A stretch of DNA of 5,143 nt from Geodermatophilaceae bacterium (GCA_013813215.1 JACCSC010000410.1:1-5143); one strand, 5' to 3'; counted from the stretch's first letter, positions 1-5,143 are shown. Program-made: numbers and translations. The notes: a model not told the origin generated them from the letters alone.

Positions 1-211
1 TCGGCTCGGCCTCGGCGTCCCAGTCTGCAAGGGTCCGGATGTGCTCGGCGGTGATGTTCACGCCGTCCTCGGTGCGCAGCAGGTTCTCGGCCAGCACCTT
101 GAGGCTGTAGGGCAACCGGTCGGCGCCGTCGAGGTCCCCCAGGCGGAAGATTTCGTACGACGCGTCACCCACGTCGAGTTGTCCCCGTGCACCGAAGCTG
201 TCCTGACTCAC
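1..211 (-). CDS. acn: Aconitate hydratase A, N-terminal fragment (runs off left edge)
   Basis: This is the start of a minus-strand gene read from a GTG at 209-211. Its 70 visible codons have no stop. They begin VSQDSFGARGQLDVGD, followed by SYEIFRL, LPYSLKVLAENLLRTEDG and NITAEHIRTLADWD, which are hallmark N-terminal blocks of actinobacterial AcnA/IRP1-type aconitase, a cytosolic 4Fe-4S enzyme that interconverts citrate and isocitrate in the TCA cycle. The cluster cysteines and catalytic residues lie outside the window (the family is about 900 residues), so integrity cannot be judged. The GTG start is preferred because a strong purine-rich Shine-Dalgarno lies 9 bases upstream and SQDSFGAR is the usual beginning of these proteins. 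It is transcribed divergently from the phosphatase gene. Identification rests on remembered family sequence and is firm. Confidence 0.95.
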   Translation of the reverse strand, partial: MSQDSFGARGQLDVGDASYEIFRLGDLDGADRLPYSLKVLAENLLRTEDGVNITAEHIRTLADWDAEAEP

Positions 212-220
212 CTGCGGACT

Positions 221-230
221 TCCTCTCCTC
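221..230 (-). promoter_or_regulatory. Ribosome binding site of acn
   Basis: On the minus strand this reads GAGGAGAGGA, a strong anti-16S complement that ends 9 bases before the GTG at 211. It fixes the GTG as the acn start. Confidence 0.8.
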
Positions 231-319
231 GACGCACCGGGCTTCCAGTCTCCCGCATCACGACGAAGAGGTAGCAAGCAGCCGGAGCGGCGCTGGATGT
301 GGGCGGTGCGGGCCAGGAT

Positions 320-330
320 CGGACGGTCCG
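320..330. promoter_or_regulatory. Perfect 11-base palindrome in the acn/phoD intergenic region
   Basis: CGGAC-G-GTCCG has 5-base arms around a single central base. It lies about 110 bases upstream of acn and 90 bases upstream of the phosphatase start, in the 210-base divergent gap. It could be an operator for either gene. Short GC-only palindromes are common by chance in such DNA, so this is only a candidate. No convincing -35/-10 pair was found in this gap on either strand. Confidence 0.25.
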
Positions 331-421
331 CTGTTGGGAGCGGGTTCAATCCTCCGTCGACCGCAGGACATCCGGGCCGACCAGGCTGGCGGGGTTCTCG
401 TCCGACGGGCAGACAGGGGTG

Positions 422-1924
422 ATGAACGTAATCACACAGGAGCACCACGCGGACGGGTTGAGCCGTCGCTGGTTCCTCGCCGCGACGGGCAGCATCGCCG
501 GTCCGGCCGCGCTCGCGCAGGTTCCACGCGAAGGGCGCCTTGGCCTCGCCCATGCCGGCCTCCGGGACCTACCCGTTCCGCCTCGGGCCTCCGGTGATCC
601 CACGCCCGACGGCTTCGTGCTCTGGACCCGGCTCGCGCCGGAGCCGCTGGCCCCGCACGGCGGGGGATGCCCCCGCGCGGTCGCCGTCGGTTGGGAGATC
701 GCGACGGACGAGGGGATGCGGAACGTCGTGCGGCGGGGCCTCGCGCCAGCCCTGCCCGACCTGGCGCACTCGGTACACGTCGAGCCGACGGGGCTGGCAC
801 CGGACCGTGAGTACTGGTACCGGTTCCGCTACGGCGGCGACGTCTCGCCGGTGGGCCGGACCAGAACAACTCCGGCGTACGGCGCCGCGGTATCCCAGCT
901 CTCGTTCGCCTTTGCCTCGTGCCAGAGCTGGGACAGCGGTTACTACTCGGCGTACCGCCACCTCGCCGAGGAGGATCTCGACCTCGTCGTGCACCTGGGT
1001 GACTACGTCTACGAAGGGGGTGTCGCGCGCGACGGTGGATACCGGGACACCCTCGTTCCACGCTCGCTGCGCCCCGACTGCCGGACCCTGGACCGCTGGC
1101 GACTCCACGCCCTGTGCAAGACCGACCCTGACCTGCAGCGGGCCCACGCGAGATTCCCGTGGGTCGTCACCTGGGACGACCACGAGGTGCATAACGACTA
1201 CGCGTCGGGACACGTCGCAGTACGAGGAGGACATCTCCGAGTTGCCGGCCAATGCCTACCGGGCCTACTACGAGCACCAGCCGCTGCGCCGTTCCAGCAT
1301 CCCCCGCGGCGAGCACATGCGGCTGCACCGGCGGCTGCAGTACGGCGATCTGTCCCAGTTCGACGTGCTGGACGGCCGGCAGTACCGGAGCGTCCCACCC
1401 TGCGGCTGGGGGGAGGCGCCCGCCTGCGCTGCTGCCTACGACCCGTCGGTGACGATGCTCGGTGACGCGCAGGAACGCTGGCTGCTCGACGGCTTGGCGG
1501 CTTCGGACGTGCGGTGGAACGTCCTGGTCAACAACGTCATGATGGGCCGCCTCGACCACGACGGTCCCAGCGGCGACATCCTGTGGCACGACGCGTGGGA
1601 CGGCTTCCCGGCCGCGCGCACCCGGCTCACCGATCACTTCGTGAACGCGGGCGTCCGGAACCCTGTGGTGATCATCGGCGACTGGCACTCGACTTCGTCA
1701 ACGACATCAAGCGGGACTTCGACCGGCCCGACTCGCCGGTGGTGGCCACCGAGTTCGTAGGGACGTCGATCTCGACCAATGGCGACAACATTGTCTACGG
1801 CCCCTACTACGGGCCGATGATCAAGTTCAACCCGCACATTCAGTTCCTCGACGGCGACCGGCGCGGTTACGTCCGCTGCGTCGTCGTGGTCGAGGACGGC
1901 GTCCCCGGGGCTCACCAGATCTGA
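422..1924 (+). pseudogene. phoD: PhoD-family alkaline phosphatase/phosphodiesterase, Tat-exported, frame-disrupted
   Basis: The ATG at 422 opens a twin-arginine signal (GLSRRWFLAATG). PhoD enzymes are secreted Fe/Ca-dependent phosphomonoesterases/diesterases that free phosphate outside the cell. Family blocks are clear: ASGDPTPDGFVLWTRL, the ligand Cys in FASCQSW (codon 920), HLGDYVYE (Asp codon 1001), WDDHEVHN (1172-1195), QYGDLSQFDVLDGRQYR, IIGDWHS (1671-1691) and VVATEFVGTSIST. They do not lie in one frame. The frame of the ATG holds to about 1207, the +1 frame carries 1209-1691, and the original frame returns from 1694 to the TGA at 1922. An extra G in the GGG at 1207-1209 and a missing base near 1693 explain this. 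A second pair of shifts near 521 and 586 is likely, because SGTYPFRLG is in the other frame. RGYVRC runs straight into VVVVEDGVPG, suggesting about 25-30 lost residues. It is either a decaying gene or a poorly sequenced one. It converges on mazF. Confidence 0.85.
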
Positions 1925-1939
1925 CCGGTTCGGGGTCGC

Positions 1940-2248
1940 TCAACATCCGGTGGCTGCCGCCAACGTGCGGCAGGCCTGTGCCATCCGGGCCGCGCCCAAC
2001 GTCGATACATGCCGTCGGAAGGAGTCCCGCGGCAGGGTGTGCACGTTGTCGAAGTTCACCACGCAGGACGTGGGCACGCCGTCGCTGTCGGGGTCGAGTT
2101 CGAGTTCGGAGGCCAAGCCCCGCACCGTGCGGGTCAGCGCCGCCACGACGACCGACCCGATTCGCTCGGCCACCGGATCGCGGGTCAGTACCAGAACCGG
2201 CCGATCCCCGCCTGGGGCCGCGGCAAACCAGACCTCACCGCGCCGCAT
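1940..2248 (-). CDS. mazF: MazF-family endoribonuclease toxin (PemK/MazF fold)
   Basis: The product has 102 residues and starts MRRGEVWFAAAPGGDRPVLV. This first strand with GxRPVLVL is the core MazF/PemK signature. It is followed by SVVVAALTRTVRGL, a CVVNFDNVHTLPRDSF block and a C-terminal helix ending TGC. MazF toxins are small dimeric ribonucleases that cut single-stranded RNA at short motifs and arrest translation when the antitoxin is degraded. From memory it is closely similar to M. tuberculosis Rv0659c (MazF2), and length and ends agree. The cleavage specificity cannot be read from the sequence. Its ATG lies inside the antitoxin gene (14-base overlap), with an AGGG a few bases upstream, so the two are translationally coupled. 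The gene ends 15 bases from the end of the phosphatase gene, which converges on it. Confidence 0.93.
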   Translation of the reverse strand: MRRGEVWFAAAPGGDRPVLVLTRDPVAERIGSVVVAALTRTVRGLASELELDPDSDGVPTSCVVNFDNVHTLPRDSFRRHVSTLGAARMAQACRTLAAATGC

Positions 2249-2495
2249 GCACACCCTGGTCCCAGTCCGACCACTCCTCGGCCGGACCCCAGTCACCGAC
2301 GTCGGCCAGCGCAGCTTCCTCGGCGGTGAGTGGTTGGCGGGTCCAGGCCACCGCGTCGTGCTCGCTGCGCAGCCGGTCCAGGTGGCGACGCAGAGCGGTG
2401 CGCAACAGTTCCGAGCGGTCCAGCCCGAGCCGGCCGGCCCACTCCTGGGCGGCGGCGGCCTCTTCGGCGGAGACGCGGAAGGTAAGCATTGGCAT
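2235..2495 (-). CDS. mazE: Ribbon-helix-helix antitoxin of the mazEF pair
   Basis: The product has 86 residues from the ATG at 2495. MLTFRVSAEE is the beta strand of a CopG/MetJ-type ribbon-helix-helix, then helices AAAAQEWAGRLGL and SELLRTALRRHLDRL follow. The acidic, Trp-rich tail (ADVGDWGPAEEWSDW) is the disordered toxin-binding part. This is not the AbrB-fold MazE of E. coli. It matches, from memory, M. tuberculosis Rv0660c (MazE2), which also ends DWGPAE(D/E)W(A/S)DW. It should dimerise, bind its own promoter and neutralise MazF. The start could also be the ATG at 2489. Neither has a Shine-Dalgarno, but a TACCGT box (minus strand, 2508-2503) ends 7 bases before 2495, which fits a leaderless actinobacterial mRNA. 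Longer in-frame starts up to 2546 would run through the palindrome and lack homology. It precedes and overlaps mazF, the usual antitoxin-first order. Confidence 0.9.
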   Translation of the reverse strand: MPMLTFRVSAEEAAAAQEWAGRLGLDRSELLRTALRRHLDRLRSEHDAVAWTRQPLTAEEAALADVGDWGPAEEWSDWDQGVHAAR

Positions 2496-2517
2496 ACGGT
2501 CGACGGTACTCTGTAAT
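2489..2517 (+). promoter_or_regulatory. Sigma-70-type promoter for the sirtuin/acyl-CoA synthetase pair
   Basis: TTGGCA (2489-2494) and TGTAAT (2512-2517) are separated by exactly 17 bases. They differ from TTGACA and TATAAT by one base each. The predicted start is about 2522-2525, roughly 40 bases upstream of the sirtuin ATG. The -35 overlaps the first codons of the divergent antitoxin gene and the -10 lies inside the 13-base palindrome. Confidence 0.6.
2503..2508 (-). promoter_or_regulatory. Candidate -10 box of mazEF (leaderless transcript)
   Basis: On the minus strand this reads TACCGT, matching the actinobacterial TANNNT -10 consensus, and ends 7 bases before the antitoxin ATG at 2495. 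Transcription would then begin at or next to the start codon. That would account for the lack of a Shine-Dalgarno. No clear -35 was seen, so support is modest. Confidence 0.35.
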
Positions 2518-2522
2518 ACAGA
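2510..2522. promoter_or_regulatory. 13-base palindromic operator candidate between mazE and the sirtuin gene
   Basis: TCTGTA-A-TACAGA is a perfect inverted repeat with 6-base arms and one central base, in a short AT-rich island of an otherwise GC-rich region. It lies 15 bases upstream of the antitoxin start and fully covers the -10 box of the opposite-strand sirtuin promoter. Ribbon-helix-helix antitoxins usually bind such short paired half-sites and repress their own operon, so this is the best candidate for the autoregulatory site. Binding is inferred. Confidence 0.6.
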
Positions 2523-2557
2523 CCCCGTTCGCCGTACCCCCGACATCTGTGGACGAT

Positions 2558-2562
2558 GGGGG
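2558..2562 (+). promoter_or_regulatory. Ribosome binding site of the sirtuin gene
   Basis: A GGGGG run lies 1 base before the ATG at 2564. The close spacing is unusual. An in-frame GTG at 2549 would add VDDGG, but no Shine-Dalgarno stands before it and sirtuins of this type start just ahead of the glycine-rich loop. The ATG is therefore preferred. Confidence 0.4.
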
Positions 2563-2563
2563 T

Positions 2564-3271
2564 ATGACCCGGACGATCAGCGTGCTGACCGGGGCCGGGA
2601 TCTCCACCGAGAGCGGCATCCCCGACTTCCGCGGGCCGAACGGCGTCTGGACCCGCGACCCGAAGGCACAGGCCATGTTCACCCTGCAGAACTACGTGGC
2701 CGACCCCGAGCTGCGCCGGCGGTCGTGGCAGACCCGCCGGCAGCACGCCGCCTGGAGCGCGGAGCCGAACGCCGGGCATCGGGCCCTCGTCGACCTGGAA
2801 CGTGCCGGCCGGTTGCGAAGCCTGGTCACGCAGAACATCGACGGCCTGCACCAGAGGGCCGGTTCCACCGACGTGATCGAACTGCACGGCACGCTGTACC
2901 GCGTCGAGTGCCTGGGCTGCGGCACACGGACCACCATGGCCGAGGCGTTGGAGAGGGTGGCGACGGGGGAGGAGGACCCGCCGTGCCTGAGCTGCGGCGG
3001 CATCCTCAAGTCGGCCACGATCTCCTTCGGGCAGCACCTCGACACCGCCGTCCTCCGGCGGGCCCAGGACGCTGCCCGGGACTGCGCCGAGTTCTACGCC
3101 GTGGGCACGTCGCTGACCGTGCAGCCCGCCGCGGGTCTGGCCCGGCTCGCCGCCCGCAACGGTGCTCGACTGGTGATCGTCAACGCCGAGCCGACGCCGT
3201 ACGACGACCTGGCCGACCTCGTGGTTCGCGACCCGATCGGCCAGGTGCTGCCGGCCCTGCTTGCGGGGTAG
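2564..3271 (+). CDS. cobB: NAD-dependent protein deacylase, Sir2 family (sirtuin)
   Basis: The 235-residue product is a complete small bacterial sirtuin, which removes acyl groups from protein lysines using NAD and yields nicotinamide and O-acyl-ADP-ribose in the cytosol. Visible motifs: TGAGISTESGIPDFRG (residues 9-24, NAD loop), TQNIDGLH (89-96), catalytic His108 in ELHGTL, zinc cysteines 116/119 and 141/144 (CLGC, CLSC), ISFGQ (153-157), GTSLTVQPAAGL (181-192), and a C-terminal VIVNAEPTPYDDLADLV block that closes the Rossmann fold. All catalytic and zinc residues are present. The Tyr-x-x-Arg pair typical of desuccinylase-type (SIRT5/CobB) sirtuins is not evident near AAWSAEPNAGHR, so deacetylase or general deacylase activity is more likely. 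It lies 50 bases upstream of an AMP-forming acyl-CoA synthetase on the same strand and is probably co-transcribed. An NAD-sensitive partner role is inferred. Confidence 0.95.
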   Translation: MTRTISVLTGAGISTESGIPDFRGPNGVWTRDPKAQAMFTLQNYVADPELRRRSWQTRRQHAAWSAEPNAGHRALVDLERAGRLRSLVTQNIDGLHQRAGSTDVIELHGTLYRVECLGCGTRTTMAEALERVATGEEDPPCLSCGGILKSATISFGQHLDTAVLRRAQDAARDCAEFYAVGTSLTVQPAAGLARLAARNGARLVIVNAEPTPYDDLADLVVRDPIGQVLPALLAG

Positions 3272-3311
3272 TGCGCGGGAGGGTTCGAATACGGTGAGGC
3301 CAGCCCAAGGT

Positions 3312-3317
3312 GAGGAG
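3312..3317 (+). promoter_or_regulatory. Ribosome binding site that sets the acyl-CoA synthetase start
   Basis: GAGGAG lies 4 bases before the ATG at 3322. An in-frame GTG at 3310 would overlap this site and has only a weak AAGG before it, so ATG 3322 is chosen. The protein then begins MRVPFSSGDFLQRAA. Confidence 0.6.
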
Positions 3318-3321
3318 CGCC

Positions 3322-4857
3322 ATGCGCGTCCCGTTCAGTTCAGGAGACTTCCTGCAGCGCGCCGCCGCGGTCTACCCCGACCGGATCGGCATCGTCGACG
3401 AGCCCGACCAGCCGGCGGATTCCCTCGGCTCGCTGAGCTTCGGCGAGGTCGCCCGCCGGGCCCGCGCCATCCAGGCCGGCCTGGACCAACTCGGGATCGG
3501 TGCGGGCGACCGGGTGGCGATCGTGAGCCACAACGCGGCCCGGCTGTGGGAACTGCTGCATGCAGTCCCACCCTCCGGCCGGATCCTGGTGCCGATCAAC
3601 TTCCGGCTCCGCCCCGACGAGGTGAAGTTCATCGTCAAGCACTGCGGGGCCCGGGTCCTGCTCGTGGACCCCGAGCTCGACGAGGGCCTGCGCGACATCG
3701 AGGTCGAACACCGGTTCACCACGGGCGCGGAGTCCGACGAGGCCCTGCTGCGCTTCGACACCGAGCCGCAACCGTGGGCAGATCCGGACGAGGACGCGCC
3801 GGCCACTATCAACTACACCAGCGGTACGACGGCCAGTCCCAAGGGCGTGGAGTCCACGCACCGCAACATCTGGACCAACGCCGTCACGTTCGCCATGCAC
3901 ACCGCCGTCACCGACCGCGACGTCTACATGCACACCCTGCCGATGTTCCACTGCAACGGCTGGGGCATGCCGTTCGGCACGACCGGGCTGGGCGTCACCC
4001 AGGTCGTGATCCGCAAGATCGACGGCGCGGAGATCCTGCGCCGCGTCGACGAGCACGGCGTCACGTTGATGTGCGGCGCGCCCACGGTCTGGAACATGGT
4101 CCTGGACGCCGCCCAGCAGTGGGAGGGCGAGATCCCGGGCCAGGGCCGGGTCCGCATCGTCGTGGCCGGCGCCGCTCCGCCGAGCCGGACCATCGCTCGG
4201 ATCGAGACCGAGCTCGGCTGGGAGTTCCTGCAGATCTACGGCCTGACCGAGACCGCGCCGCTGGTCACGGTCAACCGGACCCGCGCCGAGTGGGACGACC
4301 TGGATCCGGTGGAGCGCGCGGCCAAGCTGGCCCGCGCCGGTACAGCGGCACTGGGCTGCACGATGACGACCTCGGACTCCGGCGAGGTGCTGGTCCGCTC
4401 CAACGTGGTCATGCGCGGCTACTGGGACAACAAGCAAGCCACCGACGAGGCGCTGGAGGGCGGCTGGTTCCACACCGGCGACGGCGGGTCGATCGAGGAC
4501 GGTTACCTGACGATCTCCGACCGCAAGAAGGACGTCATCATCACCGGCGGGGAGAACGTCTCCTCGATCGAGGTCGAGGACGTCATCTTCGGCCACGAGG
4601 CCGTGGCCGAGGTCGCGGTGATCGGCGTGCCCGACGAGCGCTGGGGCGAGACGATCAAGGCCCTCGTCGTGCTGAACGACGGGGCCGAGGTCACCGAGGC
4701 CGACATCATCAAGCATTGCAAGGCCAAGCTGGCCGGCTACAAGGCGCCGACCTCGGTGGAGTTCCGCGAGGAGTTGACCCGCACGGCGACCGGGAAGATC
4801 CAGAAGTTCAAGCTGCGGGCGCCCTACTGGGAGGGCCGCGACCGCCAGGTCAACTGA
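3322..4857 (+). CDS. AMP-forming acyl-CoA synthetase (FadD-type fatty-acid-CoA ligase)
   Basis: The 511-residue product is a complete ANL-superfamily adenylating enzyme, which activates a carboxylic acid with ATP to an acyl-adenylate and then transfers it to CoA. Core motifs: A3 YTSGTTASPKG (165-175), LPMFHCNGWGMPF in the acyl-binding half, A5 QIYGLTETAP (304-313) with the adenine-contacting Tyr and Thr-Glu, A7 WFHTGD (Asp387), the A8 hinge DRKKDVIITGGENVSS (400-415) and A10 TATGKIQKFKLR with catalytic Lys492. Length fits medium/long-chain or short aryl/alkyl-acyl CoA ligases of actinobacteria. The closest remembered relatives are annotated long-chain-fatty-acid-CoA ligase, but the true substrate cannot be told, so no gene symbol is given. 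The frame is intact throughout. It follows the sirtuin by 50 bases and is terminated by hairpins. Lys492 is the residue that lysine acylation silences in related synthetases. Confidence 0.93.
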   Translation: MRVPFSSGDFLQRAAAVYPDRIGIVDEPDQPADSLGSLSFGEVARRARAIQAGLDQLGIGAGDRVAIVSHNAARLWELLHAVPPSGRILVPINFRLRPDEVKFIVKHCGARVLLVDPELDEGLRDIEVEHRFTTGAESDEALLRFDTEPQPWADPDEDAPATINYTSGTTASPKGVESTHRNIWTNAVTFAMHTAVTDRDVYMHTLPMFHCNGWGMPFGTTGLGVTQVVIRKIDGAEILRRVDEHGVTLMCGAPTVWNMVLDAAQQWEGEIPGQGRVRIVVAGAAPPSRTIARIETELGWEFLQIYGLTETAPLVTVNRTRAEWDDLDPVERAAKLARAGTAALGCTMTTSDSGEVLVRSNVVMRGYWDNKQATDEALEGGWFHTGDGGSIEDGYLTISDRKKDVIITGGENVSSIEVEDVIFGHEAVAEVAVIGVPDERWGETIKALVVLNDGAEVTEADIIKHCKAKLAGYKAPTSVEFREELTRTATGKIQKFKLRAPYWEGRDRQVN

Positions 4858-4878
4858 GCCGGTCGATTGAGCCGGTCG
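4855..4878. repeat. 13-base-period tandem duplication at the 3' end of the ligase gene
   Basis: TGAGCCGGTCG occurs at 4855-4865 and again, perfectly, at 4868-4878, separated by AT. The first copy holds the ligase stop codon. The second TGA falls in another frame. It looks like a small slippage duplication. No function is visible. Confidence 0.7.
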
Positions 4879-4893
4879 CCAGGACGAAGTTGG

Positions 4894-4928
4894 GCGTCGG
4901 GCAGCCACGGGGGGGAGCTGCCCGACGC
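4894..4928 (+). terminator. Strong 12-base-pair hairpin, terminator of the ligase transcript
   Basis: GCGTCGGGCAGC (4894-4905) pairs perfectly with GCTGCCCGACGC (4917-4928) around an 11-base loop rich in G. It starts 37 bases after the ligase stop. No T-tract follows, as is common for actinobacterial intrinsic terminators, so it could also act as an mRNA-stabilising 3' end. Confidence 0.7.
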
Positions 4929-4982
4929 AAACCGAACGTACCACCCAAGTCGCCCGCCTTCATGCCCGGCTGGGGTGATCTC

Positions 4983-5006
4983 GAAGGGCGGGGACGGCCG
5001 CCCTTC
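4983..5006. terminator. Second hairpin, 9-base-pair perfect stem
   Basis: GAAGGGCGG (4983-4991) pairs with CCGCCCTTC (4998-5006) around a 6-base loop GGACGG. It lies 36 bases upstream of the MoxR start codon. It may be a back-up terminator for the ligase, or a leader structure that affects moxR. No T-tract is present. Confidence 0.5.
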
Positions 5007-5042
5007 ACAGCGCCTACACGCCCTCTCCGGTGTGCTGAGCGG

Positions 5043-5143
5043 GTGACCGATGCCGAGCAGGATCGACCCGCGCCGAATGCGGCGCAGCCGCCGGCGCAGG
5101 ACGCCAGCGCCCTCGAACGCACGATCTTCGAGGTCAAGCGCGT
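5043..5143 (+). CDS. moxR1: MoxR-family AAA ATPase, N-terminal fragment (runs off right edge)
   Basis: GTG at 5043 begins 33 visible codons: an Ala/Pro/Gln-rich leader, then ALERTIFEVKR and the first bases of a Val codon. The tail is the helix that precedes VIVGQD and the Walker A loop in actinobacterial MoxR1-type ATPases, chaperone-like AAA proteins usually followed by a DUF58 and other membrane-associated genes. The Walker motifs are beyond the window. No in-frame start lies closer upstream, and the only Shine-Dalgarno-like stretch (GAGCGG) is weak and close, so the start is moderately sure. The identification rests on an 11-residue block plus the acn neighbourhood, where moxR1 is expected in relatives. 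Confidence 0.72.
   Translation, partial: MTDAEQDRPAPNAAQPPAQDASALERTIFEVKR

Noticed and set aside
343..352. GGTTCAATCC, like a tRNA T-loop, which could mark a tRNA gene or an attachment-site remnant
   Set aside because: The flanking bases do not form a 5-bp T stem beyond three pairs, and no acceptor, D or anticodon arm could be found at the right spacing.
299..421. An upstream in-frame ATG (299) that would lengthen PhoD by 41 residues
   Set aside because: It would place the twin-arginine motif too far from the N-terminus for a signal peptide, and the added residues show no homology.
2249..3037. Upstream extension of the mazF frame through the antitoxin and sirtuin genes
   Set aside because: The frame happens to be open, but homology to MazF begins exactly at the ATG at 2248 and the upstream part is antisense to or out of frame with real genes.
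3282..3290. GGTTCGAAT between the sirtuin and ligase genes, also T-loop-like
   Set aside because: It lies in a 50-base gap, too short for a tRNA, and no stem surrounds it.
3290..3295. TACGGT as a -10 box for a separate ligase promoter
   Set aside because: It fits TANNNT but has no acceptable -35 at 16-18 bases, and the short gap suggests co-transcription with the sirtuin gene.
1978..3297. A 439-codon plus-strand frame running across mazEF and the sirtuin gene
   Set aside because: The translation is Arg/Pro-rich noise. It overlaps three well-supported genes in other frames.
3340..4944. A 534-codon open frame on the minus strand opposite the acyl-CoA synthetase
   Set aside because: It is a shadow caused by high GC at third positions. 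Its translation is low-complexity and resembles no family, while the plus strand has all ligase motifs.

Overview
The window is GC-rich and looks like an actinobacterial chromosome, probably from the mycobacteria/Pseudonocardia side of the phylum. This is inferred from the base composition, GTG starts, a Tat-exported PhoD, and proteins that resemble mycobacterial and pseudonocardial families. No rRNA, tRNA, CRISPR array, insertion sequence or prophage gene could be supported.

Layout, left to right. (1) The first 70 codons of an aconitase (acn) on the minus strand, running off the left edge. (2) A short divergent intergenic region. (3) A plus-strand PhoD-family alkaline phosphatase/phosphodiesterase with a twin-arginine signal. 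Its reading frame is broken at two clear places (about 1207 and 1693) and probably two more near the N-terminus, and it seems to lack a piece near the C-terminus. (4) Converging on it, a minus-strand toxin-antitoxin pair: a ribbon-helix-helix antitoxin (mazE-like) whose end overlaps the start of a MazF-family endoribonuclease by 14 bases. (5) Divergent from the antitoxin, a plus-strand sirtuin (NAD-dependent deacylase), followed 50 bases later by a full-length AMP-forming acyl-CoA synthetase. (6) A 185-base gap with a short tandem duplication and two perfect GC-rich hairpins. (7) The first 33 codons of a MoxR-family AAA ATPase, running off the right edge.

The outer genes recall the acn...moxR1 neighbourhood of Mycobacterium tuberculosis (Rv1475c to Rv1479), where the genes between are a small membrane protein and the peptidoglycan hydrolases RipA/RipB. 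Here that interval holds the broken phosphatase, the toxin-antitoxin pair and the sirtuin/ligase pair, so it looks like an accessory cargo site between two conserved anchors.

Two links between genes deserve attention. First, sirtuins are known to reactivate AMP-forming acyl-CoA synthetases by deacylating the lysine of the A10 motif, and that lysine is present in the neighbouring ligase (K492). Second, a 13-base perfect palindrome between the antitoxin and the sirtuin lies over a near-consensus -10 box for the sirtuin. If it is the antitoxin's operator, the toxin-antitoxin complex could also control the sirtuin/ligase pair.
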